From assembly GCA_001950395.1 (NCBI GenBank), contig BDLO01000001.1, positions 1,587,979-1,651,978 on the forward strand: a stretch of DNA of 64,000 bases, in the 5' to 3' direction. The notes under the pieces were generated by a model that did no database searches, was not told where the DNA came from, and saw only the letters and a list, made by a program, of their open reading frames with translations. Positions 15,476-23,536 of the stretch are shown in pieces; position 1 is the first letter of the stretch, and each line of letters starts with the position of its first letter. This stretch comes from Coriobacteriaceae bacterium EMTCatB1. Lineage in GTDB: Bacteria; Actinomycetota; Coriobacteriia; Anaerosomatales; Anaerosomataceae. The translations under genes were made by a program, and so were the position numbers.

Positions 15476-16306
15476 CTACCCTGCGTCGCCCGGTCCTTTC
15501 GACCGAGGGCTCGGGATGTACTCCACTGATGGCCGCCGCTGAGCGGTCTGCGGGTACAGCGCCATGATGTCGTAGACGAGCTGCGGCATCTCCGTAGTCA
15601 CGGGCAGCCCGAGCTCGCGCGCCTGATGCGCGGTGATGGGATAGTCGTGCGTGTAGACGCCTGTGGCGAGCGTCTCAGCGAGCCGCTCGGCGGCCTCGCG
15701 CTCCATGCGCGCCTCCACGAGCTCGACGACGGTCTCTTTCACTTGGCGGATGGCCTTGCTCGCGATGTCGGCGAGGATGAGCGTCTCGTCGTCGACCTTG
15801 TCGATCGGCTTCTGTTCCAGCACACGCAGAATCGAGGCAGCCGGCTGCTGCCCGAGCTGCGGGTCTACCGGCCCCAGGACGGCGTTCTCGTCCATGACGA
15901 TCTCGTCGGCGGCCAGCGCGATGAGCGTGCCGCCCGACATCGCGTAGTGCGGGACGAAGACGGTGACCTTCGCCGGGTGTCGGCAGAGCGCCCGGGCGAC
16001 TTGCTCCGCTGCCAGGACGAGCCCGCCAGGCGTGTGCACGATGACGTCGATAGGGATGTCATCGTCTGTGAGCTTGATTGCTCGCAAGATCGCCTCGGAG
16101 TCGTCGATGTCGATGTAGCGGAAGATCGGGAAGCCGAGCAGGCTCATCGTCTCTTGCCGATGGATGAGCACGATTACTCTGCTGCCGCGCTCGCGCTCGA
16201 GGCGAGCGATGGCCCGCAGGCGCTCCATCTGGAGCATCCGCTGCCTCAGCACCGGCTGCAGAGACGACAGGATGAAGAACAGCCAGATGAGTGAGAGGAA
16301 ATCCAC
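15476..16306 (-). CDS. SDH family Clp-fold serine protease
   Basis: A 276-residue membrane-anchored protein of the serine dehydrogenase proteinase (SDH, PF01972) family, related to SppA and ClpP folds. One N-terminal transmembrane helix (residues 3-20) is followed by a basic stretch. The protease core has VIVHTPGGLVLAAEQ near 103, a catalytic-serine region HYAMSGGTLIALAAD near 139 and DENAVLGPVDPQLGQ near 156. It probably cleaves membrane or exported proteins. Start is GTG 16306, with GGGGGC upstream on the minus strand. It is divergent from feoAB, with 172 bp between them. Confidence 0.88.
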   Translation of the reverse strand: MDFLSLIWLFFILSSLQPVLRQRMLQMERLRAIARLERERGSRVIVLIHRQETMSLLGFPIFRYIDIDDSEAILRAIKLTDDDIPIDVIVHTPGGLVLAAEQVARALCRHPAKVTVFVPHYAMSGGTLIALAADEIVMDENAVLGPVDPQLGQQPAASILRVLEQKPIDKVDDETLILADIASKAIRQVKETVVELVEARMEREAAERLAETLATGVYTHDYPITAHQARELGLPVTTEMPQLVYDIMALYPQTAQRRPSVEYIPSPRSKGPGDAG

Positions 16307-16402
16307 CAGCCGCCCCCTTCGATGGCAGGAAAGGCACCCTTAATTAAGCTGCTGCCTGCAGTATTCCCATACTCGGGAGAAGCCACAACCAGAGCAGCCC
16401 TC

Positions 16403-16430
16403 TTGCGAGAATCTTAGTATATGCTAAGAT
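16403..16430 (+). promoter_or_regulatory. feoAB promoter with metalloregulator-like palindrome
   Basis: TTGCGA (16403-16408), 16 bp and TAAGAT (16425-16430) form a likely promoter. The 20-bp near-perfect palindrome ATCTTAGTATATGCTAAGAT (16411-16430; 18 of 20 symmetric) overlays the spacer and -10 box. The TTAG...CTAA core resembles DtxR/IdeR-type iron boxes. The expected logic is iron-loaded repressor blocking ferrous-iron uptake. The regulator itself is not in the window. Confidence 0.7.
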
Positions 16431-16478
16431 ACGCCATGAACACGTGCGAACCAGATGCGGACGCTGGAGCGTGGAGCG

Positions 16479-16805
16479 ATGATGCAAGATCAAGGACGCA
16501 GCCATAGGCACCGCCGCGGTGGGTATGCCGAGCCGACAGGCGGCAACCCGAACGTGTGCATGCTTGCCGACGACGAGCCGGCGACTGTCGTGCAGATCGA
16601 AGGCGGGAGGCACCTCGCCGCCCGGCTCCACAACCTCGGGATACTGCCGGGCAAGCGCATCAGGAAGCTCGGGACAATGCCAGGCAGCGGCCCGGTGATG
16701 GTGGACTGCGATGGCGTGCGGGTCGCGCTGGGTCGTGGCATCGCATCGCACGTGCTCGTGCAGCCGTCTCGTGACGCTCGCGATGCCGAGGAGTCTCAGC
16801 AGTGA
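16479..16805 (+). CDS. feoA: Ferrous iron transport protein A
   Basis: A 108-residue protein with a single FeoA SH3-like domain in the last 75 residues (VVQIEGGRHLAARLHNLGI, then MPGSGPVMV and VALGRGIASHVLV). FeoA is a small cytosolic partner needed for FeoB transport. The first 30 residues are a polar, histidine/arginine-rich extension not usual for FeoA, so the true start could lie further in. Start candidates are ATG 16479 and 16482, with GGAG at 16466-16469 and 16473-16476. The stop overlaps the feoB start by 4 bp. Confidence 0.9.
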   Translation: MMQDQGRSHRHRRGGYAEPTGGNPNVCMLADDEPATVVQIEGGRHLAARLHNLGILPGKRIRKLGTMPGSGPVMVDCDGVRVALGRGIASHVLVQPSRDARDAEESQQ

Positions 16806-18583
16806 GCGACGCCTCCTGCTGCGCCACCGGCGGCGAGCTCTCGACCGAGGGCCGCGGCTCCCGTCGCGTCTTGCTCGTCGGCAACCCGAACGTCGGCAAG
16901 AGCGTCGTGTTCTCGCGCTTGACCGGCGTCGGCACCGTCTCGTCGAACTACCCCGGCACCACGGTGAGCTTCCTCGAAGGCCGTATCCGGCTCAAGGGCG
17001 AGCAGGTGCCGGTCATCGACGTGCCGGGCTCGTACAGCCTGGAGCCGACCTGCCCTGCCGAAGAGGTGGCGTGCCGCGTGCTCGACGACGGCGGCATCGT
17101 CGTCAACGTCGTGGACGCGACCAATCTCGAGCGCAACCTTGCCCTGACGCTTCAGCTCCGCAAGATGGGGCTGCCGATGGTAGTAGCGCTCAACCTGATC
17201 GACGAGGCCCGGCATCGAGGCGTCCACGTCGACCTGGCTCGGCTCTCCGAGCTGCTCGGCGTTCCGGTGGTGGCGACGAGCGCGGTGTCGGGCGAGGGCC
17301 TGAAGGAGCTCGTGGAGGCGATCGAGCACGTCGCAGACGCTCCCGCACCGCAGCCGCTCGAATTCGAGGACCTGTGGGCGAGCGTGGGCGCGATCGTCAC
17401 GCAGGTCCAGCGCTTGGAGCATCGGCACCACACGTGGCGTGACGTCGTCGAGGAGATCAGCATCCGACCCGCGACCGGGATACCGTTCGGCATCCTCGTG
17501 GTGCTCGCGTCGTTCGCCGCGGTCCGGTTCATCGGGGAGTCGATCATCGCCTACGTTATGGACCCGCTGTTCGAGCACCTGTGGCGCCCTGTGGTGGAGG
17601 CGCTGTCGGCCGCGCTCGGAGGCGGCGGGGTCCTGCACGACCTGCTCGTGGGGTCGTATGTGGTGGTCGACGGGGTGCGCCAGATCGACTTCTCCCAGTC
17701 GCTCGGCGTCCTCACGACCGGGCTGTACGTGAGCCTAGGGGCGGTCATGCCCTACGTCATCGCCTTCTACGCAGTGCTCGGCGTCCTCGAAGACGTGGGG
17801 TACCTGCCGCGGCTCGCGGTGCTGCTCGACGGGGTGATGCACCGCTTGGGGCTGCACGGCTACGCCGTCATCCCGATCATCTTAGGCTTCGGTTGCAACG
17901 TGCCAGGGATCCTTGCAACGCGGGTGCTCGACACGCCACGGGAGCGCTTCATCGCCGCGACGCTCATCTCCATCGGCGTGCCGTGCGCCTCGCTCCAGGC
18001 GATGATCATGGCGCTCCTGGCTCCGTTCGGCGTGGGGTACGTGGCGCTCGTCTACGCCGTGTTGGCGGTGGTGTGGTTCGTGCTCGGCACGATCCTGCGG
18101 CTCACGAGCAAGGACTTCTTGCCAGAGATGGTGCTCGAGATCCCGCCCTACCGGCTGCCGTCGTGGAGCACGCTTGCGAAGAAGCTCTGGATGCGGCTCA
18201 AGGGGTACCTGATCGACGCAACGCCGGTGGTGCTGGTCGGTGTGGCCGTCATCGGCATCGTGAACCGCTCGGGCGTGTTCGAGAGCGTCGCAGACGCGAT
18301 CGCGCCGGCTATGCGGACGCTGTTCGGCCTTCCGCCCGAGACGGCGCTCGCGATCGTGCTCGGCTTCTTCCGCAAGGACATCGCCGTCGGCATGCTCGCG
18401 CCGCTGGGGCTGCCGCCGCTCGCGCTCGTGAAGGCGTCGGTCATGCTCGCCGTGACCTTCCCGTGCGTGGCGTCGTACACGGTGCTGCTTCGGGAGTTCG
18501 GAGCGAAGAAGACCGCGCTCGCGACTGGCATGATGGTCGCGACGTCGCTCGCGACGGGCATCGCGATGAATCTCGCATTCTAG
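16802..18583 (+). CDS. feoB: Ferrous iron transporter B
   Basis: A 593-residue ferrous iron permease, shorter than the usual 650-770. The N-terminal G domain has G1 GNPNVGKS (27), G2 YPGTTVS (50), G3 DVPGSYSLEP (73) and G4 NLID (133). The helical GDI region follows, then a membrane domain from about residue 225 with two Gate-like blocks: PILGFGCNVPGI-type near 360 and FFRKDIAVGMLAPLGL near 522. The short form lacks a long C-terminal tail. GTG 16802 overlaps feoA. Residues 6-7 are an isolated CC pair. Fe(II) uptake fits an anoxic or microoxic life. Confidence 0.95.
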   Translation: MSDASCCATGGELSTEGRGSRRVLLVGNPNVGKSVVFSRLTGVGTVSSNYPGTTVSFLEGRIRLKGEQVPVIDVPGSYSLEPTCPAEEVACRVLDDGGIVVNVVDATNLERNLALTLQLRKMGLPMVVALNLIDEARHRGVHVDLARLSELLGVPVVATSAVSGEGLKELVEAIEHVADAPAPQPLEFEDLWASVGAIVTQVQRLEHRHHTWRDVVEEISIRPATGIPFGILVVLASFAAVRFIGESIIAYVMDPLFEHLWRPVVEALSAALGGGGVLHDLLVGSYVVVDGVRQIDFSQSLGVLTTGLYVSLGAVMPYVIAFYAVLGVLEDVGYLPRLAVLLDGVMHRLGLHGYAVIPIILGFGCNVPGILATRVLDTPRERFIAATLISIGVPCASLQAMIMALLAPFGVGYVALVYAVLAVVWFVLGTILRLTSKDFLPEMVLEIPPYRLPSWSTLAKKLWMRLKGYLIDATPVVLVGVAVIGIVNRSGVFESVADAIAPAMRTLFGLPPETALAIVLGFFRKDIAVGMLAPLGLPPLALVKASVMLAVTFPCVASYTVLLREFGAKKTALATGMMVATSLATGIAMNLAF

Positions 18584-18590
18584 ACGCGAA

Positions 18591-18619
18591 GCGGCCCCGC
18601 CGGAATCCGGCGGGGCCGC
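18591..18619. terminator. Bidirectional terminator feoB / peroxiredoxin
   Basis: GCGGCCCCGCCGG (18591-18603) and its exact complement (18607-18619) make a 13-bp perfect GC stem with an AAT loop, in the 46-bp convergent gap. Without a strong T-run on either side, it probably still acts for both strands. Confidence 0.8.
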
Positions 18620-18629
18620 AGCGTTCGGG

Positions 18630-19346
18630 CTACTCGTCGTCTTTGGGGTTCCAGACCTCCCAGACGCGGCCGACGAGATCAGGGCCGGGTTTCAGCACCT
18701 TCTTGCCGGGCTCCCAGCCGGAGGGAGTGACTTCCTTGCCCCCTGTCTCCCGTACGTGCTGGAAGGCGCGGATCTGTCGAAGCGTCTCTTCGACCTTGCG
18801 GCCGACTGGCGGCGTGAGCACCTCCATCGCCTGGATGACGCCGTCCGGGTCGATGATGAACCTGCCGCGCACGTTCACGCCGGCGTCAGGGTCGTAGACG
18901 CCGTACGCAGAGCCGATGTGGCCTGCTGCGTCCGCCACCATCGGGAACGGTATGCCGCCCTGGACCATCTTGCTGAGCTCATGCTCGTCCCACATCTTGT
19001 GCACGAACTGGGAGTCCACGCTCACGGCCACGACCTCCGTGCCAAGCGACTTGAACTCCTCGTACCGTGCGGCGACCGCCGAGACCTCGGTCGGTCAAAC
19101 GAACGTGAAGTCTCCAGGGTAGAAGCACAGAACGACCCACGACCCGAGGAAGTCGGAGAGCTTCACCTGCTTGAACCCGCCCTGGTGATACGCGGGTGCG
19201 ACGAAATCCGGGGCCTTGCGCCCCACCATGATCGTGCTCACAGCGGCCTCCTTGTGCGTCGTTTCCACGTCCTCCTTCTCTTTCGGCCGTTCGCCAACGA
19301 CCGAGCCGGTCGGTCGTCCACAACCGATTGATTCCTGTTCTGCCAT
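18630..19346 (-). CDS. Selenocysteine-containing peroxiredoxin (UGA = Sec84)
   Basis: One reading frame from ATG 19346 to 18630 is interrupted only by TGA at 19097-19095. It encodes 238 residues of an AhpC/Prx1-like peroxiredoxin. The TGA falls exactly at the peroxidatic cysteine: [16 protein letters not shown]. With Sec read through, the thioredoxin fold is complete (KAPDFVAPA near 42, [13 protein letters not shown] near 165). No cysteine follows residue 84, and the usual resolving Cys of the VCP motif is replaced (KEVTPSGW), so this is a 1-Sec enzyme recycled by an outside thiol. The ATG has AAGGAGG. A hairpin follows the UGA. It lies 25 bp behind the DUF72 gene. Confidence 0.93.
19070..19093 (-). 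promoter_or_regulatory. Candidate SECIS element of peroxiredoxin
   Basis: Just after the UGA the mRNA can form CGGC-[GGUC]-GCCG (19081-19070), putting a GU-containing loop 17 nt past the UGA, the spacing of known bacterial SECIS hairpins. A competing stem CGACCG/CGGTCG (19093-19088 with 19078-19073) is also possible. Folding was judged by eye. Confidence 0.55.
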
Positions 19347-19371
19347 AGCGGCCTCCTTCCGCGTGTCCCGC

Positions 19372-20139
19372 TCACGTCAAAAGGTATGTACCCTCGACAG
19401 GCGCGCCGAGCATGCGGAGCAGGCGCAGCGCGTCTTTCGGCGCGTGGCCTTCGGCGTCGTTGTTGAAGTAGGCGTAGCAGTCCCGCCCTGCGGCGCGTTC
19501 GCGCGCGAGGAGCTCGGCCCAGGGCGCGAGCGCGGTCTCGTCGTATGCGCCACGGTACAGCGGCAGGCCGTGGAAGCGCGCGTACACGAACGAGGCGGTC
19601 GAGCAGGAGACCGCAGGCAGCGTCTCGCCGCTCACGTTCACCATCGCCACGTCGTGCTCCCGAAGGCGTGCGTAGACCCCCTGATCCAGCCAGGACTCGT
19701 GTCGGAACTCGATCGCGTGGCGCATCGGCGTGCCGTCGAGCAGCGTGAGAAAGCCCTCGAGGAGCGCGTCGTCCCGGGACAGCGACGGAGGCAGCTGCCA
19801 CAGCACGACCTCGAGCTTCGAGCCGAGACGCCCGACGCGGTCGAGGAAGCTTGAGACTGCGTCGCCGACGTTCCGCAGGCGTCGGACGTGGGTGACGAGG
19901 CGCGGCCCCTTCGCCGCGAAGACGAACCCGTCCGGTGTCTGCGTGCGCCAAGCGTCGACGGCTCGCTCGGTCGGCGTTCGGTAGAAGGTCGAGTTGACCT
20001 CGACCGTCGAGAAGACCTGCGAGTAGCGCGCGAGCCGCTCTGCAGAGGGAAGGCCTGGGGGATAGAGGACGCCCGTCCAGTGGGCGTACGACCAGCCGCT
20101 CGTCCCGACGAGGAGGCGGCCCCTTCGCTGGCCGCTCAT
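19372..20139 (-). CDS. DUF72 domain protein
   Basis: A 255-residue TIM-barrel-like DUF72 (YecE) protein. Family blocks are [17 protein letters not shown] (residue 11), [14 protein letters not shown] (43), WQLPPSL (118), [11 protein letters not shown] (144) and [19 protein letters not shown] near 223. DUF72 proteins are widespread and uncharacterised; a nuclease or metal-dependent role has been suggested because they often sit by repair genes. Here the ATG overlaps the endonuclease V stop by 4 bp, which fits a DNA or nucleic-acid repair context. Confidence 0.9.
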   Translation of the reverse strand: MSGQRRGRLLVGTSGWSYAHWTGVLYPPGLPSAERLARYSQVFSTVEVNSTFYRTPTERAVDAWRTQTPDGFVFAAKGPRLVTHVRRLRNVGDAVSSFLDRVGRLGSKLEVVLWQLPPSLSRDDALLEGFLTLLDGTPMRHAIEFRHESWLDQGVYARLREHDVAMVNVSGETLPAVSCSTASFVYARFHGLPLYRGAYDETALAPWAELLARERAAGRDCYAYFNNDAEGHAPKDALRLLRMLGAPVEGTYLLT

Positions 20140-20912
20140 CGTGCCGGCGCCTCCATCATCGTTCGAAGCGCCGTCGCGGCCTCCTCGATGCCGCGTGCGG
20201 CGTTGCGTGCGAGCACTGAGGCCGTGTGGGCGAGCGCGAGCGGCTCGGGGACTCTGCGACGCCCGGTCGACCACGCGAGCGAGAGCGCGATGGCGCTCTC
20301 CAGGTCGGTCAGGTTCCCGGGCGAGACGTAGACTTGCTTCGAGCCGGTCTTCAGCCGGACGGCGGCTCCTTGCGCGCCACACTCCTTCGTGAGCACGAGC
20401 GCCTCGCCGCGCTCGAGGCCCGGAGAGCGGTCGACGGCGTGGAACGGCGTCTTTGCGACTCCGACCGTCGGAATGCCCGAAAGCACGCCGACGTGCGACG
20501 CAAGCCCGAGACCCCGTTCGTGGACGACGCCGTGGCCGTCCACGAAGACGACGTCGGGTGCGACGCTGAGCGCCCCAAGCGCGTCGATCAGGAGCCGCCC
20601 CTCGCGGAACGCGAGGTATCCAGGAGCGTACGGCGAGTCCGGTTCGCCGTCGACGATCGCGATGTCTCGAACGCGGAAGGCGCGATCCACGACCACCGCC
20701 GCCGCCCAGGCGTGCGAGCCGTCGAGCGCGTACGCGGCGTCGAGTCCCGCCGCCAGAGAAGGCGAGCCGTCGCCTGAGGCAGGAAGTGGCGTCTGCAGCA
20801 CCAGCGCGGCGAGCTGACGCTGGATGTCGGCGGCCTCGCTGCGGCTGACGCGCCACGGATGGCGTTGCGCCGCGACGCTCCGATCCGCGCCAGGAATCGC
20901 CGCCTCAGCCAC
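20136..20912 (-). CDS. nfi: Endonuclease V
   Basis: A 258-residue endonuclease V, which nicks DNA (and in some species RNA) one base 3' of deoxyinosine. Catalytic and wedge motifs are GLDAAYAL (residue 56, metal Asp), YAPGYLAFREG (94), VDGHGVVHERGLGLASHVGV (123) and the lysine-rich GSKQVYVSPGN (189). GTG 20912 follows GAGGAG, 6 bp after the stop of the deacetylase gene. It is translationally coupled to the DUF72 gene. Confidence 0.93.
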   Translation of the reverse strand: MAEAAIPGADRSVAAQRHPWRVSRSEAADIQRQLAALVLQTPLPASGDGSPSLAAGLDAAYALDGSHAWAAAVVVDRAFRVRDIAIVDGEPDSPYAPGYLAFREGRLLIDALGALSVAPDVVFVDGHGVVHERGLGLASHVGVLSGIPTVGVAKTPFHAVDRSPGLERGEALVLTKECGAQGAAVRLKTGSKQVYVSPGNLTDLESAIALSLAWSTGRRRVPEPLALAHTASVLARNAARGIEEAATALRTMMEAPAR

Positions 20913-20918
20913 GGCTCC

Positions 20919-21854
20919 TCACTTTCCGAGCGTGCCGAACCCGTAGCCCTGCTTCCGGAGCCCCGCGATCGCTTCGTCGAGCGCGTCAGCGTCGCTCGAA
21001 GACACGGCGTGCAGCAGGTAGATCGCTCCAGGATGGCTGCCGTCGAGGATGCGCTTGACTGTGACGTCGACGGGGGGCTGGTCGTCGACGACCCAGTCGC
21101 GGTGGGCAAAGCTCCAGAAGACTGACTCGTAGCCGAGCGCAGCCGTCCGGTACAGCGACAGCGCGCTGTACTCGCCCTTGGGGGGCCGGAAGACGTGCGC
21201 CAGCCGGGCGCCAGTCACCTCGGCGAACGCATCCTCGACGCGCGACAGCTCGCGAGCGAAGGCCGCAGCGTCGCGAGCGAGCGAGGGCATCGACGGGTGC
21301 GTGGCGCTGTGGTTCCCGACGACGTGGCCTTCGCGCACCATGCGGCGTACAAGCTCGGGGTTCGCGCGCACGTAGCTCTCGGTGACGAAGAAGGTCGCCT
21401 TGACGCCGTTTCGTGCGAGCGCGTCGAGGATGCGGGCCGTCTGCCCGTTCTCGTAGCCAGCGTCGAACGTGAGGTACACGAGCCGCCGGTCCGGTCCCAG
21501 GTAGCGCCCGCGATAGCGAGCGAGCAGCGCGGATGCGGCCGAGGGCACCGCAGGCGGACGGTGCTGCGTGTTCGGCGTGTAGTACCAGCTCCTCACCGTA
21601 TTGTCAGACGGTGCGGACCCGAGGGACGAGCCCGAGCCGCTCGTCGAGCCAGAGTCGCCCGGCTCGGCCGAAGGCGTGCGCCCGGGCGCGCTGCCGCCGT
21701 CGAGCGCGGGCTGTCCTGTCAGGACGACGGACGGCGCTCCCGTGGCTTCGGGGAGCGGCTCGACGGCCACGGGCGGCGAGATGTGCGAGCATCCGGCTGC
21801 GACCACGAGCGCGAGAGCCGCGAGTGCGAACACACGAGTCCGGGTCTTGTGCAC
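20919..21854 (-). CDS. Polysaccharide deacetylase lipoprotein
   Basis: A 311-residue exported NodB-homology carbohydrate esterase. From GTG 21854 (GGAGG 6 nt upstream) it has a lipoprotein signal peptide with lipobox VAAGC near residue 22, then a 60-residue Ser/Gly/Pro linker. The catalytic domain has TFDAGYENGQT (motif 1, base Asp), NHSATHPSMPSL (motif 2 His pair), FRPPKGEYSALS (motif 3) and YLLHAVSS at the end. It resembles the PdaA/PdaC type that deacetylates peptidoglycan sugars at the cell surface. An in-frame ATG 12 codons upstream lacks a ribosome site and would spoil the signal peptide. Confidence 0.9.
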   Translation of the reverse strand: MHKTRTRVFALAALALVVAAGCSHISPPVAVEPLPEATGAPSVVLTGQPALDGGSAPGRTPSAEPGDSGSTSGSGSSLGSAPSDNTVRSWYYTPNTQHRPPAVPSAASALLARYRGRYLGPDRRLVYLTFDAGYENGQTARILDALARNGVKATFFVTESYVRANPELVRRMVREGHVVGNHSATHPSMPSLARDAAAFARELSRVEDAFAEVTGARLAHVFRPPKGEYSALSLYRTAALGYESVFWSFAHRDWVVDDQPPVDVTVKRILDGSHPGAIYLLHAVSSSDADALDEAIAGLRKQGYGFGTLGK

Positions 21855-21926
21855 GTCCGCCTCCGACGCGAAAGCAGCTTCCGAAACCATGCTACCCACC
21901 TGACAATCGAGGGTCTCGCGGACCCG

Positions 21927-21932
21927 TATACT
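21927..21932 (+). promoter_or_regulatory. -10 box giving a leaderless ccsA-like mRNA
   Basis: TATACT ends 6 bp before the ATG at 21939, with no Shine-Dalgarno sequence between. Transcription would start at or next to the start codon. The -35 region is weak (CTGACA at 21900-21905, 21-bp spacing). Confidence 0.5.
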
Positions 21933-21938
21933 GTGCCT

Positions 21939-22907
21939 ATGCTGACACCTGCTTCCATAGACCAGGAGATCGCTGCGCTCACCGGCGCGCTCGAGTCGCT
22001 CGGTCGTCCGCTCGCAGTCCTCATCGCGGCGTGTGCGCTGCTGGTCGGCCTCGCGATCGCCGTCCCGGCGTTCAGGGGCAGGCTGCGTGCGGCGAGCGCC
22101 GCTCTGTTGGCGGCTCTTTCTCTCGGCGAGGCCGTGCTCGTGTGGTTCCACGTCCGTCTCGGCCAGGCGTGCGTCGTGGTGGAGCCGCAGTCCGGACGAG
22201 TGACCGGCGGGTTCGCGCTGCCGGTGTGGATCGAGTCTGAGAAGCTGTACGCGCTCGCCCTGCTGATCGCGGTCATCGCCGTGGCAGCCAGACGGCACGG
22301 AGAGGAGCTTCGTCCACTGCTTGCCGGCGCGGCTGCGGCCCTCGCGATCGGAGCGCTCATCTGGGGCCGGCCGTTTGCTGCACCGCTGCCCGACTTCCTG
22401 GCGCAGTACCGGGGGTACCTCGCCGCGTGGGCGTCTGGGGACGCCGCTGCCGCGATGCGCGCGTTCGCGTCCATCGAGGGCTCGCGCCGGTACTTCTACA
22501 ACGCCTGGTACATGTGGGTGCACCCGCCGCTGCTCTTCGTGAGCTACGGCGCGTTCGCCGCGTCGTTCGCGGCCACGCTGCTCATGATCGTCCGCAGGCG
22601 CTCGTCCTACGAGCAGACCGCGTACCGATGGGCGCGTCTCGGCTACCTTCCGCTGACGGCCGGCATGATCCTCGGGATGCCGTGGGCGATCGTCGCCTGG
22701 AAGGGCGAGGCGTGGTGGTGGTCGGGCAAGGTGAACATGTCGCTGATGATGTGGGCGCTGTACACCGCGTACCTGCACGGGCGGCTGTATCTTCGGCGAC
22801 CCGGCATGTGGAAGGCCGTGGCTGCTCTTTCGGTGGTGGCGTTCGTGGCGCTCGTGCTCACGTACCTCACGACGTACCTGGTGCCCGGCGTCCACTCGGT
22901 AGCGTGA
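21939..22907 (+). CDS. CcsA/CcmF-like cytochrome c assembly membrane protein
   Basis: A 322-residue membrane protein with about eight hydrophobic segments, matching the cytochrome c assembly family (PF01578). The HPPLL block is present (YMWVHPPLLFVSYGAF near residue 197) and the Trp-rich heme-handling segment reads AWWWSGKVNMSLMMWALY near 262. There the usual WWxWDPKE is degenerate, with Asp-Pro-Lys-Glu missing. It may handle heme for a c-type cytochrome, or be a diverged paralogue. It is probably made from a leaderless mRNA. It overlaps or abuts a second membrane gene. Confidence 0.75.
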   Translation: MLTPASIDQEIAALTGALESLGRPLAVLIAACALLVGLAIAVPAFRGRLRAASAALLAALSLGEAVLVWFHVRLGQACVVVEPQSGRVTGGFALPVWIESEKLYALALLIAVIAVAARRHGEELRPLLAGAAAALAIGALIWGRPFAAPLPDFLAQYRGYLAAWASGDAAAAMRAFASIEGSRRYFYNAWYMWVHPPLLFVSYGAFAASFAATLLMIVRRRSSYEQTAYRWARLGYLPLTAGMILGMPWAIVAWKGEAWWWSGKVNMSLMMWALYTAYLHGRLYLRRPGMWKAVAALSVVAFVALVLTYLTTYLVPGVHSVA

Positions 22908-22918
22908 TGGGAGGAGCG

Positions 22919-23536
22919 ATGCGAGAGCGGCAACGCTGGTCGTGGGACTTCGCTCTGGCCGTCGCCACCGTCGTGCTGCTTGGCGCGCTCGGCATCCAGT
23001 CGCTCGTCGGCACGCTGTACGCGTGGTGGGCGTATCGCACGCAGCCGGGTTGGGAGGCGACCGGGTACCCTGCGTTCGTCTCGGTGATGAACGCGGTGGC
23101 TGCGCCGCTCGCGGTGGCGCTCGTCCTCGTGATGGGGCTCTGCGTCCCGAAGCGGCTGTTCGCGCGCCGCGCGCTCGTCGGGGTCTCGGTCGGAGGTATC
23201 GCGGTCGGCGTGGCCGTGTGGCTGCTCACCGGCTCGATCAAGGACGGCCTCGGAGCGTACCTCGGCTTGTCCGCCTTGCTGCAAGCCGCCGTCGTCGTGC
23301 TGACGGTCGTCGGAGCCGGCGGGCTGAGCTACCTCACAGACAGCGCCGCTGCGAAGGCGGGTTCTGGCCTGCTGCACCTCGGCTTCATCCTGTTCGCTCT
23401 TTCGGTGGTGGCGCTGCAGTCGTCGCCGTTCATGCTGCCAGCATTCCTCGCGTCCGCGCTGCTGCTCACGGGCGGATCTGCGCTGTCCTTCTACGCTCGA
23501 CGGCCGCCGGTCGAAGGCTCGGGCAGCTCCACGTAG
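22919..23536 (+). CDS. Membrane protein of unknown function, partner of CcsA-like gene
   Basis: A 205-residue protein with five or six hydrophobic segments and a short charged start (MRERQRWSWD). I do not recognise a family. ATG 22919 has GGAGGAG just upstream; another ATG at 22907 overlaps the CcsA-like stop. Close coupling suggests both act together in the membrane, perhaps as the two halves of a heme-handling complex. Its last 46 bp overlap the 3' end of the convergent thioesterase gene. Confidence 0.7.
   Translation: MRERQRWSWDFALAVATVVLLGALGIQSLVGTLYAWWAYRTQPGWEATGYPAFVSVMNAVAAPLAVALVLVMGLCVPKRLFARRALVGVSVGGIAVGVAVWLLTGSIKDGLGAYLGLSALLQAAVVVLTVVGAGGLSYLTDSAAAKAGSGLLHLGFILFALSVVALQSSPFMLPAFLASALLLTGGSALSFYARRPPVEGSGSST

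Noticed and set aside
18630-19346. Peroxiredoxin gene as a frameshifted or nonsense pseudogene split into two open frames
   Set aside because: Both parts are in the same frame, the only interruption is a TGA at the catalytic Cys codon, and a second gene in the window shows the same pattern. Selenocysteine fits better.
20919-22895. A 658-residue minus-strand protein covering the deacetylase and the region above it
   Set aside because: Only the last 311 residues resemble a family. The upper part is Arg/His-rich antisense of the CcsA-like gene; GTG 21854 gives a perfect lipoprotein signal.
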